DNA of 64,000 bases from Draconibacterium mangrovi_A (GCF_037646455.1 NZ_JBBIXN010000002.1:744001-808000), one strand, 5' to 3'. Shown: positions 17,118-27,283, counted from the stretch's first letter. Program-made: numbers and translations. The notes: generated by a model not told the origin, from the sequence alone.

Positions 17118-18877
17118 TATTCCAGAATAATTTTTACGCCATCAGGTTCTGTATATTTTGTTTGCACTGAACCATCCGGCATTTTTTTATGCTCGACAGA
17201 CAAAATGCCCATCGGAGTTGGATAAGTTCCTTTAACCCATTCAAGGTCGCCAAGATGAGGACTGATTTTTATCGTTTTGCATCCCGTTTCTACCACATTT
17301 ATACCAAGTACATACTGTGTTAACCAAGCTGTCGGACCTGATGCCCATCCATGACAAAAACTATGTCGGTAACCTTCATAGCAGTAGCCTCCATAAGTTG
17401 CATGTACATTTACTTTTCCTTCAGGTACCAACTCGTCAATCCGGGCTGCGTTTTCCATCCAACTGATGTCAAAATCTTCCCAAAAAGTAGTAGCTCCCAA
17501 GTCGAGCATAGCTCCCCAATATTCCCTGATATTGTCAATCGCTCCCTGATAATCGCCAGCCATAGCACGTGCAATCAGCATGTAATAACCATAGAAGGTT
17601 GACATTTTATGAACGCCATCTTTAGCTAGCACTTCAGAGTTTGCTTTTTCCGGTGAAATTAATCCCGACATGGCCAACAAAGCAGCAGCTTGTTTCGATC
17701 CCGCCATATCAGGTATATGTTTTTTTAATTTCTCTATTGATTGGAGACACATCTCCCTGGTCTCCGGGATGTCGAGCAAGCTACAAAGTTCTGCACCTGC
17801 CTCAAAGCTCATAACCATCATTGATTGCAGACCCGCATGAATAGCTGCTTCATTTTCACTGGATGGCCAGTCCAGAAAGCGCATTCCATCCAACGTTTCT
17901 TTTCCATCCTCGTCAATATGTTTTGCAAGTTGGTTAAGTATTCCAACGAGATATTCTTCTTGCTTGGCCAGGTACTCAAAGTCTCCTTGAGATTTATACC
18001 ATTCTTGCTGCAGAAGTATCCACCACATTGAGTACGAACTAATATCATTCATCCAATTGGGCAATGGATATTGATCACGGGCAAAGTCAAGACTTTTTGG
18101 TACCACATCATTGTAGCCAAATACTGAATTAATTGTCATCATTTCAGGATGCATATCACCGGCCCAAACCAGACGGTCTCTTTTTATTCCATCCAAAAGA
18201 TATTCATTCATATTAAGATGGACGGTATATGCGCCGGTCATCCAAATATTATTCAGTTGTTCGTCATTACTTGCGAATGAACCTAAATAAGGAATGTCTC
18301 GATACCTGAAACTGGCACTAATTTCTTTGATTAGGATTTTTGCATTTGGGCCCACTAAATCGACGCGTACAAAACGGAATCCGGATTCGCCTACTTCCAA
18401 CCGGCCCATAGTTGGTAATGTCACTTCAAAATCACGCATGGCATGGTCGTTGGTTGCTCCGTTTTCTCCAACATCACACATTGTTTCTGCTACCGATTCA
18501 CCAAAACGAATACGCACTTTCCCGGCAGGACTCAGATTTCCACGGGTTGTAACTATTTCGATTCCTCCCTGGATTTCTCTACCAAAATCAAGTATAATTC
18601 CGTGCTGAGTTTCCTCATCATTTTGAATCGTAAAAAACTCGCCAAAGCTTAAATCTGCTTGTCCAGTACTTGGATTTAGCAACGATTCTGCATTCCGGAT
18701 ATAATTTCCGGTGGTATCAGAACTCCAAACAATTCGCTCAGGTGTAAGATTTTTACGAACTAAGCTTGTCGATCGGACTTTACCTGGATCCTGATTCTTA
18801 AACACCGGGGGGAGTTGCGCCATTCCTGTAAAACACAACACCAATAGTAGACTTAAAATTATACTTTTTTTCTTCAT
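17117..18877 (-). CDS. GH78 alpha-L-rhamnosidase
   Basis: A signal peptide (1-20, ending GMAQ) is followed by N-terminal beta-sandwich domains and an (alpha/alpha)6 barrel with GH78 motifs: LLDGIKRDRLVWAGDMHPE (catalytic acid region, about 226-244), TTFWEDF and CHGWASGPTAWL (about 508-519). It has the usual C-terminal beta domain. It removes terminal alpha-L-rhamnose. At 586 residues it is compact, lacking some of the extra N-terminal domains of larger GH78 enzymes. It is coupled to GH43 by a one-base overlap and follows the esterase gene by 15 bases. Confidence 0.92.
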   Translation of the reverse strand: MKKKSIILSLLLVLCFTGMAQLPPVFKNQDPGKVRSTSLVRKNLTPERIVWSSDTTGNYIRNAESLLNPSTGQADLSFGEFFTIQNDEETQHGIILDFGREIQGGIEIVTTRGNLSPAGKVRIRFGESVAETMCDVGENGATNDHAMRDFEVTLPTMGRLEVGESGFRFVRVDLVGPNAKILIKEISASFRYRDIPYLGSFASNDEQLNNIWMTGAYTVHLNMNEYLLDGIKRDRLVWAGDMHPEMMTINSVFGYNDVVPKSLDFARDQYPLPNWMNDISSYSMWWILLQQEWYKSQGDFEYLAKQEEYLVGILNQLAKHIDEDGKETLDGMRFLDWPSSENEAAIHAGLQSMMVMSFEAGAELCSLLDIPETREMCLQSIEKLKKHIPDMAGSKQAAALLAMSGLISPEKANSEVLAKDGVHKMSTFYGYYMLIARAMAGDYQGAIDNIREYWGAMLDLGATTFWEDFDISWMENAARIDELVPEGKVNVHATYGGYCYEGYRHSFCHGWASGPTAWLTQYVLGINVVETGCKTIKISPHLGDLEWVKGTYPTPMGILSVEHKKMPDGSVQTKYTEPDGVKIILE

Positions 18878-18892
18878 CTGTTCAATTCTATA

Positions 18893-19747
18893 TTATTCTA
18901 TAAATCCCTGATATTCCATCCAATCCATAAACAGCTCAGGCCAAATATCTGATGGTTTATCTTGCTTTATAACTGAAAAGCCGTGTCCTCCGGAATAAAA
19001 ACTATGCATCTCAATTGATTTACCAGCTTTCTTCCATTTTTCATATAGTCCCGGATTACCACTCGCAATTTGATCATCAGCAGCCCACACAAGAAACATA
19101 GGAGGAGCATCAGTTGGAACTTCATCTCCAAGCATTGCTCCACAGTAGGCATAAATAGGGACAACAAAATCAGGCCTGCTTTCCGAGGTATAAATGTGGG
19201 CAACAGAACCAACGAGTGTTCCTCCGGCTGAGTATCCCACAATACCAATTCTGGCAGGATCAAGTCCATACTCCGATGCATGATTCCGTACATATTTTAT
19301 TGCTTCAAGTCCATCTGCAACAGCAAGGTGAACAAACTTCATGAAGAGTGAATCACGTTGAGACGGATTAGCTTTATCTAATTCAGCATATGGGAACGGC
19401 ATCAATCTGTATTTCAAAATAAATGCTGTAATGCCATTCTCTACGCACCATTTTGCAGTAGCTGTTCCTTCCTGTTGATAGGCCAGTCCCTGAAAACCAC
19501 CACCCGGGCAGATTATAAGAGCCGTTCCCCTATTGTTTTCCTCTTTAGGTTGAATAACAGTTAAAGTTGGCATTGATACATTACGAATGGTAACAATCTC
19601 ATCGTTTTCATCCAGCCGAACTCTTTCTTCCAACGTTAATAGCTCATTTCCCTGAGGTGTCTCACCATTATACAGAGGTATTATTTTTTGTCCATAACTG
19701 CAATAAGTGATCATTATCAGAAACAGAGCTATTGCTAAATTTTTCAT
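18893..19747 (-). CDS. Secreted alpha/beta-hydrolase esterase (carbohydrate esterase type)
   Basis: A signal peptide (1-19) and an alpha/beta-hydrolase domain of the xylan/ferulate esterase (BD-FAE-like) type. The oxyanion motif CPGGGF is at about 80-85, the nucleophile Ser173 in GYSAGG, the acid Asp224/225 in WAADDQIA and His255 in GGHGF. It probably removes acetyl or aromatic acyl groups from the glycan so the glycosidases can act. A paralogue lies in PUL B at 44084-44971. It is flanked by an SDR (25-base gap) and GH78 (15-base gap). Confidence 0.88.
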   Translation of the reverse strand: MKNLAIALFLIMITYCSYGQKIIPLYNGETPQGNELLTLEERVRLDENDEIVTIRNVSMPTLTVIQPKEENNRGTALIICPGGGFQGLAYQQEGTATAKWCVENGITAFILKYRLMPFPYAELDKANPSQRDSLFMKFVHLAVADGLEAIKYVRNHASEYGLDPARIGIVGYSAGGTLVGSVAHIYTSESRPDFVVPIYAYCGAMLGDEVPTDAPPMFLVWAADDQIASGNPGLYEKWKKAGKSIEMHSFYSGGHGFSVIKQDKPSDIWPELFMDWMEYQGFIE

Positions 19748-19772
19748 ATTAAGGTTTGATCTAAATTTTGTA

Positions 19773-20537
19773 CTAAGTTCTCATCACAGCACCACCATCA
19801 ACACAAATTGACTGCCCTGTAATCCATTCCGACAGATCTGAAAGAAGGAAGGCTACAATGGATCCCATATCTTCAGGTTTTCCAACTCGTGGAGCCGGGA
19901 TCATTTGCAATACCATACCCACAATTTGCTCGGAATTTTGGAGACCACTTTCTGTCATTACCAAACCAGGTGAAACTGCATTACAGCGGATACCTTGCTT
20001 ACCGAATCTGCTTGCTACATTTCTTGTCATTGCTCCGATTCCTGCTTTTGTAACTGCGTAAGTTACCTTGTCGGGCATGCCTGCGTACAATGCATCTGAA
20101 ACAGTATTTACTATTGATCCTCCACCGGCTTCCAGAATGTGCGGAATTGCATATTTTGATGTAAGCATAAATCCGGTAAGATTAATATCAATGTTGCGCT
20201 GCCAATCCGTTAAATCAATATCAACCGGATTTGTATCTTTCATAACTTCGGCAGGATTGATATTGGCTGCAACATTAAACAATCCATTTATTTTGCCGTA
20301 CTCACTAATTGCCAGATCAATCAGCGCCTTCACGTCTTCCGGACTTGAAATGTCTGTTTTGGTGGCGATTCCATCTCCGCCTGCTTCTTTTATACTTGCA
20401 ACACATCGTTCGGCGTTTTCCTTTACAATGTCACCAACAACAATTTTAGCGGCTCCGGCTCCTAAAAATTTGGCTACACCATCAGCAATCTCACCAGCAC
20501 CGGCGAACACTATTACTTTGTCTTTTAAACCTTCCAT
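19773..20537 (-). CDS. SDR oxidoreductase with an atypical nucleotide-binding loop
   Basis: The 254 residues have an SDR Rossmann fold with catalytic Ser147, Tyr160 and Lys164 (YAVTK) and the C-terminal ITGQSICVDGGAVM typical of FabG-like enzymes. The glycine loop reads AGAGEIADG (12-20) instead of TGxxxGxG, so two usual glycines are replaced. Together with NVAAN in place of NNAG, this suggests altered cofactor binding. It is cytoplasmic and probably oxidises or reduces an imported sugar or acid. The gene is inside the enzyme run of PUL A. Confidence 0.85.
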   Translation of the reverse strand: MEGLKDKVIVFAGAGEIADGVAKFLGAGAAKIVVGDIVKENAERCVASIKEAGGDGIATKTDISSPEDVKALIDLAISEYGKINGLFNVAANINPAEVMKDTNPVDIDLTDWQRNIDINLTGFMLTSKYAIPHILEAGGGSIVNTVSDALYAGMPDKVTYAVTKAGIGAMTRNVASRFGKQGIRCNAVSPGLVMTESGLQNSEQIVGMVLQMIPAPRVGKPEDMGSIVAFLLSDLSEWITGQSICVDGGAVMRT

Positions 20538-20595
20538 AATTGTTTTCTTAATCTTTTAAATATTTGAGAATATATTTTATAAATTCGTTTTTAGC

Positions 20596-22707
20596 TTAAA
20601 GCGCGGGTTTCAAACCTTCACATCGAACTTTCCAAGAACCATCATCAGGAAATCCCGGAGCATGGATGTCGGGAGCACCATCCCAGCCTGCGGCCATCAT
20701 TGCAACCGCATAAAGTAGTCCTCCGTTCCCCGGCAAATAAGGACAGGGGCCACCGGTACAAACACCACGTTCGTCATAATAATTCTTAGTCCCCGCATCT
20801 TTCAGCAAGGCATCAATAGCAAGGTTCGGTTCACCAAGACGTGCTGCTGCCATTGCAGTCCAGGGGAAATCCCATCCCCAGCAACGCTCCCAGTCCCAAG
20901 TACCCCAAATTTTTAAAAGGGTTTGATGAGCAATTTCCTTATCTACATTTTTTTGAGGAGGTAGCATGCCATAAACACCAACAGGATCAGGATGCTCCCA
21001 AGCCCGTTTTGTATAGGTATCTTTCCATTCTGGAGAGTGTATATAAACGCCACTATCTGTTGGTAAAGGAGCCATGTTCTTAATGATATCATCCCAATTC
21101 GGTTCCCGTTCCATATCCATTCGTTCACGCCAAGTCTGAGCTTGGTTCAATCCCCAGGTCCAGTAAGCCAAATCAAATACAGCATCCTTAGTAATTCCCT
21201 GTTCGCTCGGAGGCATCACTGGATCTAAATGGTAAATACCATTTTCGTCTTTCACCGGGTAATCAGCCATGTGCTTTGCTGTCCCATCAATTATATCGGC
21301 CCACTTCTCTAGTGTTTTTCTAGTTGGATGTAGGCGATAATCGAGTTCGGCAAAAAAGATTGGGTGAGGTTGCTTCCATAACAAAACCTGATTTCCTAGC
21401 CACGGAGCCGTGCGTCCTCCGGGACTTGCTGATTTCTGCCATTTAAGTCCTTCGTAATCCAACTGCTCAGCAAGTGCACGTGCTGAGGGAGTAAATCGTT
21501 TGTAAATTGTTAAAGCACTATCTGCTAAATCCCAACGATCCCATAAAGCAAAATGTGAAGTATGCCACCAGATCATTTCCATGTGGAATTGTCCCTTCCA
21601 AGGGCCGATTCCCATAAGTCCTCCTTCTGCAGGTGGAAAACTTCCGGCCGACTGTACCGCAGTTTGATATTGAGACAATACAATTCTTCGTTCAAGTTCT
21701 TTCCATCTTGGGTCGGTACTTTCTGAAAGATCGATAGCTCCTCCACTTTGCCAAAATTCCGGCCAATGTAACTTACAAGCTGTTGACGTTTGCACAAAAT
21801 CCGGAACCTGTTCCTTGTCTGATGATTTCGAATAGGCACATGTAAACTCAAGCGAGTTCACTCCTTCTGTTGCAAGTTGCCATGCATGCGGATTATTCTC
21901 GGAAATTGGTTTTAACTCAGCTCCTTTACTCCATATCAAAGACGTAAAGTAGGTTACCGAATCAACTTCTCTACGAAAATCAGCACGTTGATCATTACCA
22001 TTAAGAAGAATTGTTTTATGCTTATCTATTTGCTCAAAATCACCAACCCAGGGTTTGTAACGTTCTAAATTAGGATATGGGAAATCGATGCCAACAACAA
22101 GTTCTCCATTTTCTAAAAGTGGAGATTCAATTTGTACAGAAACCATATCTGAATTAGGATTTACGCAAGTAGCGACCCTAACCGGCTGACCATTTATCGT
22201 AAAGGAAGAATGTAATATCCCGGTCCACAGATCAAGTGATCGTGACAAACCTTTGACATCTTCCAAAGTCAGTTCCATTCCGTTTTCCATTGCAAAACGT
22301 ATTCTGCCAAGATTGAAAATATGAGGATTATCAAACATGTACTGACGAATGTTATCCTTATCTTTTGGAAAAATATCGGGTCCGGCATTACGCCCTTGCT
22401 GAAAAGTACCGGTTGCCGGAATCTGATCAGATGTTACCCCCTCAGGAAGTGGAAATGAATGCCAACCCCAATGCGACATGGTATTGCCTCCAAAAGTCTG
22501 AAGCCCTGTTCCATCTGCATTAAAACAAAACTCACCATTACCAAGAGGAATTTGTCCAGATGGATCGTTCCATTCAATATTGTGCCGGGTTACCAGGGCA
22601 TAACGGTCAATTGGTTTTAGCCCAGTCTCTCTTTTACACTGAATGCTTATAACCGCAACAATGCATAAGATAATAACGATAGTAATTGTAAGAATTTTAG
22701 GCCTCAT
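20596..22707 (-). CDS. Putative (alpha/alpha)6-barrel glycosidase lipoprotein, family not assigned
   Basis: The lipoprotein (lipobox Cys24, ISIQC) has 703 residues. It has an N-terminal beta-sandwich that opens with RHNIEWNDPSGQIPLGNGEF and then LQTFGGNTMSHWGWHSF, a linker, and from about residue 330 a helical barrel-like region with WKGQFHMEMIWWHTSHFALW. That domain plan is like six-hairpin glycosidases of GH65/GH95 type. I cannot place it in a numbered family. The conserved NGEF and WWH elements recur in the paralogue at 41860-44034. It probably acts at the surface or in the periplasm on the same glycan as its PUL neighbours. Confidence 0.65.
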   Translation of the reverse strand: MRPKILTITIVIILCIVAVISIQCKRETGLKPIDRYALVTRHNIEWNDPSGQIPLGNGEFCFNADGTGLQTFGGNTMSHWGWHSFPLPEGVTSDQIPATGTFQQGRNAGPDIFPKDKDNIRQYMFDNPHIFNLGRIRFAMENGMELTLEDVKGLSRSLDLWTGILHSSFTINGQPVRVATCVNPNSDMVSVQIESPLLENGELVVGIDFPYPNLERYKPWVGDFEQIDKHKTILLNGNDQRADFRREVDSVTYFTSLIWSKGAELKPISENNPHAWQLATEGVNSLEFTCAYSKSSDKEQVPDFVQTSTACKLHWPEFWQSGGAIDLSESTDPRWKELERRIVLSQYQTAVQSAGSFPPAEGGLMGIGPWKGQFHMEMIWWHTSHFALWDRWDLADSALTIYKRFTPSARALAEQLDYEGLKWQKSASPGGRTAPWLGNQVLLWKQPHPIFFAELDYRLHPTRKTLEKWADIIDGTAKHMADYPVKDENGIYHLDPVMPPSEQGITKDAVFDLAYWTWGLNQAQTWRERMDMEREPNWDDIIKNMAPLPTDSGVYIHSPEWKDTYTKRAWEHPDPVGVYGMLPPQKNVDKEIAHQTLLKIWGTWDWERCWGWDFPWTAMAAARLGEPNLAIDALLKDAGTKNYYDERGVCTGGPCPYLPGNGGLLYAVAMMAAGWDGAPDIHAPGFPDDGSWKVRCEGLKPAL

Positions 22708-22795
22708 ATCTTCTATTTTTCCTGGTTATTCGAGTTGCAATTTCTTGAAATGCCTTTCATCAGTTATGTTGTACTCGCTTCTGATAGCAAATGTT

Positions 22796-24388
22796 CTAAT
22801 TTGTTTCTGCGGGTTCCAAAACAATAAGCTGCAAAGTATTGGGTTCAAAATGTAAAGTCGATTTAAAAACATCATCAGTTTTTATCGTTTTCTCTTCAAC
22901 CATTTGAAGATTACAATTCTCCAGATCTGTATGATAGTTACTGTGTTCACCATCTATTTTATAAAGCTTTACATTGACATTTTTAGTATTAAGTGCCTTA
23001 TGCAGATTATTCAGATTTAAAGTGGCATCAAAACCTTGTGTATCCCGACTTTGAAAATTCCAAACCATAACTGAAATCCCTGATTCATCTTTTGTGGCTA
23101 ATGAATACAATCCTTTTCCCTCTTCAATTTCAGTACTTGACGTGGAAGAAATCCTGGTGTCTTTCATTTTTGACATCATTACCATCATATTTCCATATGG
23201 AGTAAGCTTTTGTGTTTCTATCATTGGTTGTCCAAATTCATTCCTTGTTACCAACTGATCTTTTCGTCCTTCTTTGCGATGGCGCATAACCCAGTTGAAT
23301 GGATATGTTTTATCGGCCGTAGTGAGGTACCAATAAAACAATGAGGCCATTCCTACAGCCTGTCTTAAATGATCATTCTTCATTGTTACAAAATCGTCAA
23401 AAGCAGGTCCAGGATAGATTCCCATCTCAGTAATAAATACCGGTATATCGATACGTATTCCCCTGCTAGCAAGTTCTCTGTTAAGCAGTGTACGCTGTTC
23501 TTTTACTAGAGACGGATCATCTTTAAATAAAATATATGCAGAATCGGGTTTAGTATAATATCCGTGGTATGAAATAAAATCAAGGCGCTTCTCTGGTGAA
23601 GGATCCTTGACATAGGCATCAAGAAATGGCTGTAACCATTTCATCGAAAATTGCGATACTGAAGGACCACCTACCAACAACGGAATTTCTGGATTCAATT
23701 CATCATTAACCTTATTTACTGCCTGATAATAAATTTTGTAATAGTCGTAGTAGTTATCAGGTGTTACTCCTTCGTTGGCATAATCAGGCTCATTGGTTGC
23801 TTCTATGTATTTTATTTTCGGGAAGTTCTTTTTCAGCTCCTTCAAAATTTTTGAAAGACGTTCAACCTTTATATCGTCACTGACATCCCATCCTCGTACT
23901 ACTCCAAGATGGCTGCAATTAACCAACACATAATCTGAAATTTTGCTGGCATCTGATAAATAATCCGACATCTCACTAATATCAACCTTGTCGGTGATTT
24001 CATCATAATAGCTATTTCCAATGAACCAAACGCGGTATATTTTTCCATGCAAACCGCTCTCGTTGAAGAATTTTATATCTGCATCTCGCTGATCCACAAA
24101 TTCCATGCTACTCTCGAAATTGTTATATCGTTCAACATGCAAAAAATCACTAAGGGTTTCTGCACAATCCACATTTATTTCGGCTTCTTGCACATTGGTG
24201 GAAAGCATAGGTCCTACGGGCTTGCTCACATCTATTCCTTGCTCTTTCAGATATTGTTTAACTTCATCAGAAATTGCAGGTTGTCCCTGTTTTTGTTCTT
24301 GTTGTTCCGGTTGATTCTTTTGTGCGCTATTGCAGCCAACAAATGTAGATAGTGACAAAAGAATTATTAGTAATCTTAGTTTTTTCAT
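22796..24388 (-). CDS. GH39-like clan-A glycosidase lipoprotein
   Basis: A lipoprotein signal (FVGC, Cys19) precedes a Gln-rich linker (about 20-45) and a TIM-barrel. The clan-A signatures are Glu200 (YIEATNEPDY, acid/base) and Glu321 (VFITEMG, nucleophile). The barrel is followed by a beta domain from about 430. The motif order fits GH39 (beta-xylosidase, alpha-L-iduronidase and relatives) better than GH5 or GH30, but the family call is tentative. It is only 11 bases from the upstream GH3 gene and is probably translated from the same message. Confidence 0.7.
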   Translation of the reverse strand: MKKLRLLIILLSLSTFVGCNSAQKNQPEQQEQKQGQPAISDEVKQYLKEQGIDVSKPVGPMLSTNVQEAEINVDCAETLSDFLHVERYNNFESSMEFVDQRDADIKFFNESGLHGKIYRVWFIGNSYYDEITDKVDISEMSDYLSDASKISDYVLVNCSHLGVVRGWDVSDDIKVERLSKILKELKKNFPKIKYIEATNEPDYANEGVTPDNYYDYYKIYYQAVNKVNDELNPEIPLLVGGPSVSQFSMKWLQPFLDAYVKDPSPEKRLDFISYHGYYTKPDSAYILFKDDPSLVKEQRTLLNRELASRGIRIDIPVFITEMGIYPGPAFDDFVTMKNDHLRQAVGMASLFYWYLTTADKTYPFNWVMRHRKEGRKDQLVTRNEFGQPMIETQKLTPYGNMMVMMSKMKDTRISSTSSTEIEEGKGLYSLATKDESGISVMVWNFQSRDTQGFDATLNLNNLHKALNTKNVNVKLYKIDGEHSNYHTDLENCNLQMVEEKTIKTDDVFKSTLHFEPNTLQLIVLEPAETN

Positions 24389-24399
24389 GTTTCTAGTTT

Positions 24400-26739
24400 T
24401 TACTTAATATTTTTAATTTCATTGATTGTTGCCTTGGGGGTCAAAGCCTTACTCACTTTCCTAATCAGAATATCATCTTTTAAATTGAATTTCTGTGAAA
24501 GCTTTATGTCCTCACACGATGCACCGATCTTAACTGTATACTCACCAGCATCTGCTATCCATGAAGACTTCTCAGAATAAAAAGACTCCAGTTTCTTTGC
24601 ATCAATTATGAAGGATACTGATTGTGATTCGCCGGGTTGTAACAATTTTGATTTTGAAAAACCTTTCAATTCTTTGGATGGCTTATCCAATTGCTTATCA
24701 GGAGCTGTAATGTATAATTGAACAACTTCTTTTCCTGCAATGCTGCCGTTATTCGTTATTTTAAAATTGACCTTAATTTCATTTCTAAAATTCGTCGAAC
24801 TGAGTTTCAAATCACTATAGCTAAAACCGGTGTAACTTAATCCATACCCAAAAGGATATGATGTTTCAACATCGAAGGTATTGAAGTAACGATACCCAAC
24901 ATAAATGCCTTCTTCGTAAATGACTTTCTCGGGTTTATCCGAAGGAGTTCCAGGGAAGTTTTTTGCAGAAGGTACATCATCGTACTGAATCGGAAATGAA
25001 GTAGGAAGTTTACCTGATGGATTAATTTTCCCACTTAATATATCTGCAACTGCATTTCCAGCTTCCTGTCCCGGTTGCCATGCAATCAATATCGCATCCG
25101 GCAAGTTTTTCCAACTGGCTGTTTCAATCACCCCTCCAATATTCAAAACAACCATGACTTTTTTACCTAAAGCATGAAAGGTACTTGTAATGTTTTCAAT
25201 ATTGTTCTTTTCCGTTTCAGTCAGGTTAAAATCACCATCAATTTTTCGATCAGCAGTTTCACCTGAATTTCGACGAATAGTTATAACTGCAATATCTGCC
25301 TTTTCTGAAATTGTTTCTGCCAATTCCTTACTCACAGGCATTTCAACAGCTCTATTTATAAAGCCTCTGATGGCCCGCATCATGTTTTGTTTGGGTGTAT
25401 TTTCTTTAATGTAATCGCTATAAATCTGATTTGACTTTTCCTCGATTTTATATCCTGCATTTATCAGGCCATCAATAATATTCACGGTTGGGCCTGCACG
25501 CATTACAAACCCACTGCCTGATCCTCCCACATTGGTAACATACGAGCCATTTCCGAACAAGGCTATTTTTTGATCTTTATCTTTTAACGGAAGGGCGTTG
25601 TCTTCATTTTTTAATAACACCATACCTTCAGCACCGGCCTTTCTTGCTATTTGAGCATTTTTCTCCAGGGCAGGTTTGTTGGAATACTCGTATTCCTTGA
25701 ATTTTGGAGATCTCATTGTGTTTTTTAATATCCATGCGATATTCTTATCCAGTACTTCTTCGCTTAATTTTCCACTTTTAACAGCCTGAATAATCACTGT
25801 ATCTTGATATGGTCCAGGCATGATCAGGTTTAATCCTGCTTTCAATTGTTCCACCGGATCTTTTCCGGTATCCCAATCCGACATGATTATTCCCTCGTAT
25901 CCCCAATCTTTTCTCGCAATGGTAGTAAGCAAATCAAAATTTTCTGTTGCTGTCGCACCGTTTATCGAGTTATAGGAAGCCATCAATGTCCATGGATCAG
26001 ATTCTTTCACTGCAATCTCGAAACCTTTCAGGTAAATTTCACGAAGGGTACGTTCGCTAATTAGCGCATCCACTGCTATCCGGTTTGTTTCCTGGTTGTT
26101 TGCTACAAAATGTTTTACTGAAGTTCCTACACCTTGTGATTGGATACCTTTGACCATAGCAGCTCCAATTTTCCCAGACAGCAACGGATCTTCAGAATAA
26201 TACTCAAAATTTCGACCACCTAATGGATTCCGATGGATGTTCATACCTGGTGCGAGTAATAAATCAAGCCCGTATTCTGAAACTTCATTACCCATACATT
26301 TTCCAATTTCGTATACAAGATCGACATCCCATGTTGAGGACAAATTAGTTGCTATGGGATATGCGGTAGTTCTTGAACCGAAACTTGGTCCGGCCGGTCC
26401 ATCAACCATTTCAATAGTTGTAACTCCCAAACGAGGAATTTCCAAAGTTCTACCTACTGCTCCTGAAACATATACTTTAGTTTGATCTGCCAAACTGCCT
26501 GGAATCGGTTGGTTGGGAATCTGAAATCCCATATTGTTTTCTTTCTCCCCCATTTTTAATCCAGTACCAACTACCAGAGCAGCCTTCTCTTCAAGCGTCA
26601 TTGCTGCTATTACTTCCTCGATTGGTGCTTTCCCTAACTGAGGGAGGTTTGAAATATCTTGTCCGTACACTTTTTCAAACAGTATTAGGCTAGCGGAAAT
26701 CAGACAAAGACTAACTATTATTATTTTAAATCGTTTCAT
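24400..26739 (-). CDS. GH3 beta-glycosidase
   Basis: A signal peptide (1-26, ending KVYGQ) is followed by a GH3 TIM-barrel with LLAPGMNIHRNPLGGRNFE and VKHFVANNQE, the nucleophile Asp288 in MSDWD, then the alpha/beta sandwich and a C-terminal fibronectin-III-like domain (about 650-760). It probably releases beta-linked glucose, xylose or related sugars from oligosaccharides. I chose the ATG at 26739, because the upstream one adds 18 residues ahead of the signal. It starts the enzyme half of PUL A after a hairpin at 26857-26880. Confidence 0.93.
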   Translation of the reverse strand: MKRFKIIIVSLCLISASLILFEKVYGQDISNLPQLGKAPIEEVIAAMTLEEKAALVVGTGLKMGEKENNMGFQIPNQPIPGSLADQTKVYVSGAVGRTLEIPRLGVTTIEMVDGPAGPSFGSRTTAYPIATNLSSTWDVDLVYEIGKCMGNEVSEYGLDLLLAPGMNIHRNPLGGRNFEYYSEDPLLSGKIGAAMVKGIQSQGVGTSVKHFVANNQETNRIAVDALISERTLREIYLKGFEIAVKESDPWTLMASYNSINGATATENFDLLTTIARKDWGYEGIIMSDWDTGKDPVEQLKAGLNLIMPGPYQDTVIIQAVKSGKLSEEVLDKNIAWILKNTMRSPKFKEYEYSNKPALEKNAQIARKAGAEGMVLLKNEDNALPLKDKDQKIALFGNGSYVTNVGGSGSGFVMRAGPTVNIIDGLINAGYKIEEKSNQIYSDYIKENTPKQNMMRAIRGFINRAVEMPVSKELAETISEKADIAVITIRRNSGETADRKIDGDFNLTETEKNNIENITSTFHALGKKVMVVLNIGGVIETASWKNLPDAILIAWQPGQEAGNAVADILSGKINPSGKLPTSFPIQYDDVPSAKNFPGTPSDKPEKVIYEEGIYVGYRYFNTFDVETSYPFGYGLSYTGFSYSDLKLSSTNFRNEIKVNFKITNNGSIAGKEVVQLYITAPDKQLDKPSKELKGFSKSKLLQPGESQSVSFIIDAKKLESFYSEKSSWIADAGEYTVKIGASCEDIKLSQKFNLKDDILIRKVSKALTPKATINEIKNIK

Positions 26740-26856
26740 TACTCTTTTATTAGTTAAAACAGCTTTCTGATCATGCTTAAGATTACGTGACAAAATCAGA
26801 TGAATTTGAGCTGCCGACGGAATTAAATTCTATTACAATTAATACAAGATTTGAAC

Positions 26857-26880
26857 AAGGGAGGAAATTCTACCTCCCTT
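26857..26880 (-). terminator. Intercistronic hairpin between the surface-protein and enzyme halves of PUL A
   Basis: AAGGGAGG and CCTCCCTT (8 base pairs, 8-base loop) lie 15 bases after the stop of the small secreted gene. The following T run on the minus strand is weak, so it is more likely a partial terminator or RNA-stability hairpin that lowers expression of the enzyme genes. Confidence 0.5.
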
Positions 26881-26895
26881 TCATTCTGTAAATGT

Positions 26896-27267
26896 CTATT
26901 TCTCAATTGTACGTTTCCCTTCGACATCGAACATATTCAGATAGCGACCATCCAGGTTATCATTATCCTTTTTCTTCAATGTCATATAAAGATCATAACC
27001 AGCTGCGCTGAAATAGATTGTAATCTCATTTTCAGCTTCTTCTACCTTACTTATTTTAACAGCATCAATACCTTCGTTTTTGATTGACCCTGTTAATTTC
27101 CCGTCAACACGTTCTATATGCATTTTCATTTTTGCATCTCCGTTTGGAGTAGCTTTAGCCACAACATCCCAGTCACCAACAAAATAATCAGGAGTGTTCT
27201 GAGCAACTGAAAATTGAACAGATATGAGTAAAAAGAGTCCAGTGATTATTGAAAATTTCTTTTTCAT
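26896..27267 (-). CDS. Small secreted lipocalin-like protein, hypothetical
   Basis: The 123 residues comprise a signal peptide (1-22, ending SVAQ) and a single beta-rich domain, beginning DYFVGDWDVVAKATPNGDAKM and continuing with alternating strands, as in small lipocalin/META-like folds. No catalytic motif is present. It sits between the T9SS repeat protein (16-base gap upstream) and GH3, so it may bind or shield a product of the system. The function is unknown. Confidence 0.6.
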   Translation of the reverse strand: MKKKFSIITGLFLLISVQFSVAQNTPDYFVGDWDVVAKATPNGDAKMKMHIERVDGKLTGSIKNEGIDAVKISKVEEAENEITIYFSAAGYDLYMTLKKKDNDNLDGRYLNMFDVEGKRTIEK

Positions 27268-27283
27268 TGTTATATAATTTCAA

